A stretch of 64,000 nucleotides of DNA from Diploptera punctata (taxonomy: Eukaryota > Arthropoda > Insecta > Blattodea > Blaberidae): assembly GCA_030220185.1 (NCBI GenBank), contig JASPKZ010008348.1, forward strand, positions 124,001 through 188,000, in the 5' to 3' direction. Position 1 is the first letter of the stretch, and the number at the start of each line of letters is the position of its first letter. The notes beneath the pieces were generated by a model. The model had not been told where the DNA came from. It did no database searches and worked only from the letters and a program-made list of their open reading frames with translations. A program made the position numbers and the translations under genes. This document shows positions 63,497 through 64,000 of this stretch, in pieces.

Positions 63497-63784
63497 ATGG
63501 TAGTGTATTATCATCATCATCATCATTGGAATGCTTTAGTATATTTGGGTTATGTAAAAGTTTTCATGGAACAAGCCATTTTTAATGGTATAAGAAGAGC
63601 AATTATTTTGGTTGGGACCATGTATTACAGTGTTTACAAAGTATCTAATCCATCTCCTGAAAATGTTGCTGCTGTAAACTCTCATTCTTGGAAGAATTAT
63701 TTAATAACATGCAAAATGATTATGATAATGCAAGCCATGTTATATATATATATATATATATATAAGGTGATTTGGAGCCATTAA
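63497..63784 (+). CDS. Possible short ORF or exon, unknown
   Basis: A 95-codon frame starts with a His run from a (CAT)n tract and continues MEQAIFNGIRRAIILVGTMY and NPSPENVAAVNSHSWKNYLI, then a (TA)n-encoded Ile/Tyr run. The middle (63567-63735) has coding-like composition. There is no known motif, and it could be chance. Confidence 0.2.
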   Translation: MVVYYHHHHHWNALVYLGYVKVFMEQAIFNGIRRAIILVGTMYYSVYKVSNPSPENVAAVNSHSWKNYLITCKMIMIMQAMLYIYIYIYKVIWSH

Positions 63785-64000
63785 GCAACAAATCTGATGA
63801 GAGGTCCTTAAAAAAAATTCCAACATTTCTCCCTCTCAATGCATAGAAATGCTAGATTACAAACCCTTGTGCTTCATGGTTATTCAGGTGTAATCATAAT
63901 ATAGGAACGTCCTGTCTGCGGATGAACTTGTGATGGAACAGATTAGTTTAATTTGTAAAACTTGGAGTAGATCTTGGGAAGCTAAATTTTTTTGGTTGTT

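Noticed and set aside
1..64000. CRISPR array, operon or phage region
   Set aside because: Direct repeats here are dispersed transposons, genes have introns, and no regularly spaced short repeats are seen.

Overview
This is an AT-rich stretch of an animal genome, most likely an insect. I infer that from one long multi-exon gene with canonical GT/AG introns, dense LINE, Penelope, mariner, PIF/Harbinger and tRNA-derived repeats, and LINE C-termini of a type I associate with cockroaches and termites (low confidence on the order). No bacterial-style operon, CRISPR array or virus is seen.

The only host gene I can define is the 3' two-thirds of DNA topoisomerase III alpha (TOP3A) on the + strand. 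Fourteen exons run from 4012 to the stop codon at 47546-47548 (about 717 codons), separated by introns of 0.6 to 7.8 kb. In order they encode the catalytic-tyrosine segment of the type IA core, the rest of the core, two Cys4 zinc motifs, a Ser/Arg/Gly linker, two GRF zinc fingers, a Gly-rich tract and a terminal CCHC knuckle. The TOPRIM domain and start codon lie upstream of the window. All exon junction phases agree except inside the Gly-rich exon at 41796-41997, which is one base short of keeping frame.

Nearly everything else is transposable-element sequence packed into the introns and the 3' flank. The dominant family is Penelope-like elements (PLEs): 5'-truncated 3' ends coding for a GIY-YIG endonuclease, very often arranged as an inverted arm followed by a direct arm (snapback hairpins), flanked by 11-14 bp target duplications. 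Their 3' ends carry a recurrent motif that folds as a type I hammerhead ribozyme, in at least ten divergent versions with covarying stem II. Several lineages replace the universal C3/G8 pair by U3/A8. At least five LINE lineages are present (one fairly complete at about 11.9-15.2 kb with endonuclease and RT, one at 28.5-30.4 kb, one at 50.9-52.7 kb), with a decayed mariner (23.06-24.40 kb), two copies of a second mariner-like family, three PIF/Harbinger deletion derivatives, two tRNA-derived SINE families and a family of tRNA-like units between inverted GAAGAGAAAAAT arms.

Layout: 1-4 kb repeats; 4-8.2 kb exons 1-4; 8.2-15.7 kb repeats including the large LINE; 15.7-19.9 kb exons 5-6; 19.9-26 kb repeats with Harbinger and mariner; 26-28.3 kb exons 7-8; 28.5-33.8 kb LINE and SINE repeats; 33.9-47.5 kb exons 9-14 interleaved with PLEs; 47.5-62 kb repeats; 62-64 kb a less repetitive, locally CpG-richer stretch without a recognised gene. 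Repeat boundaries are read by eye and are approximate unless a target duplication is given.
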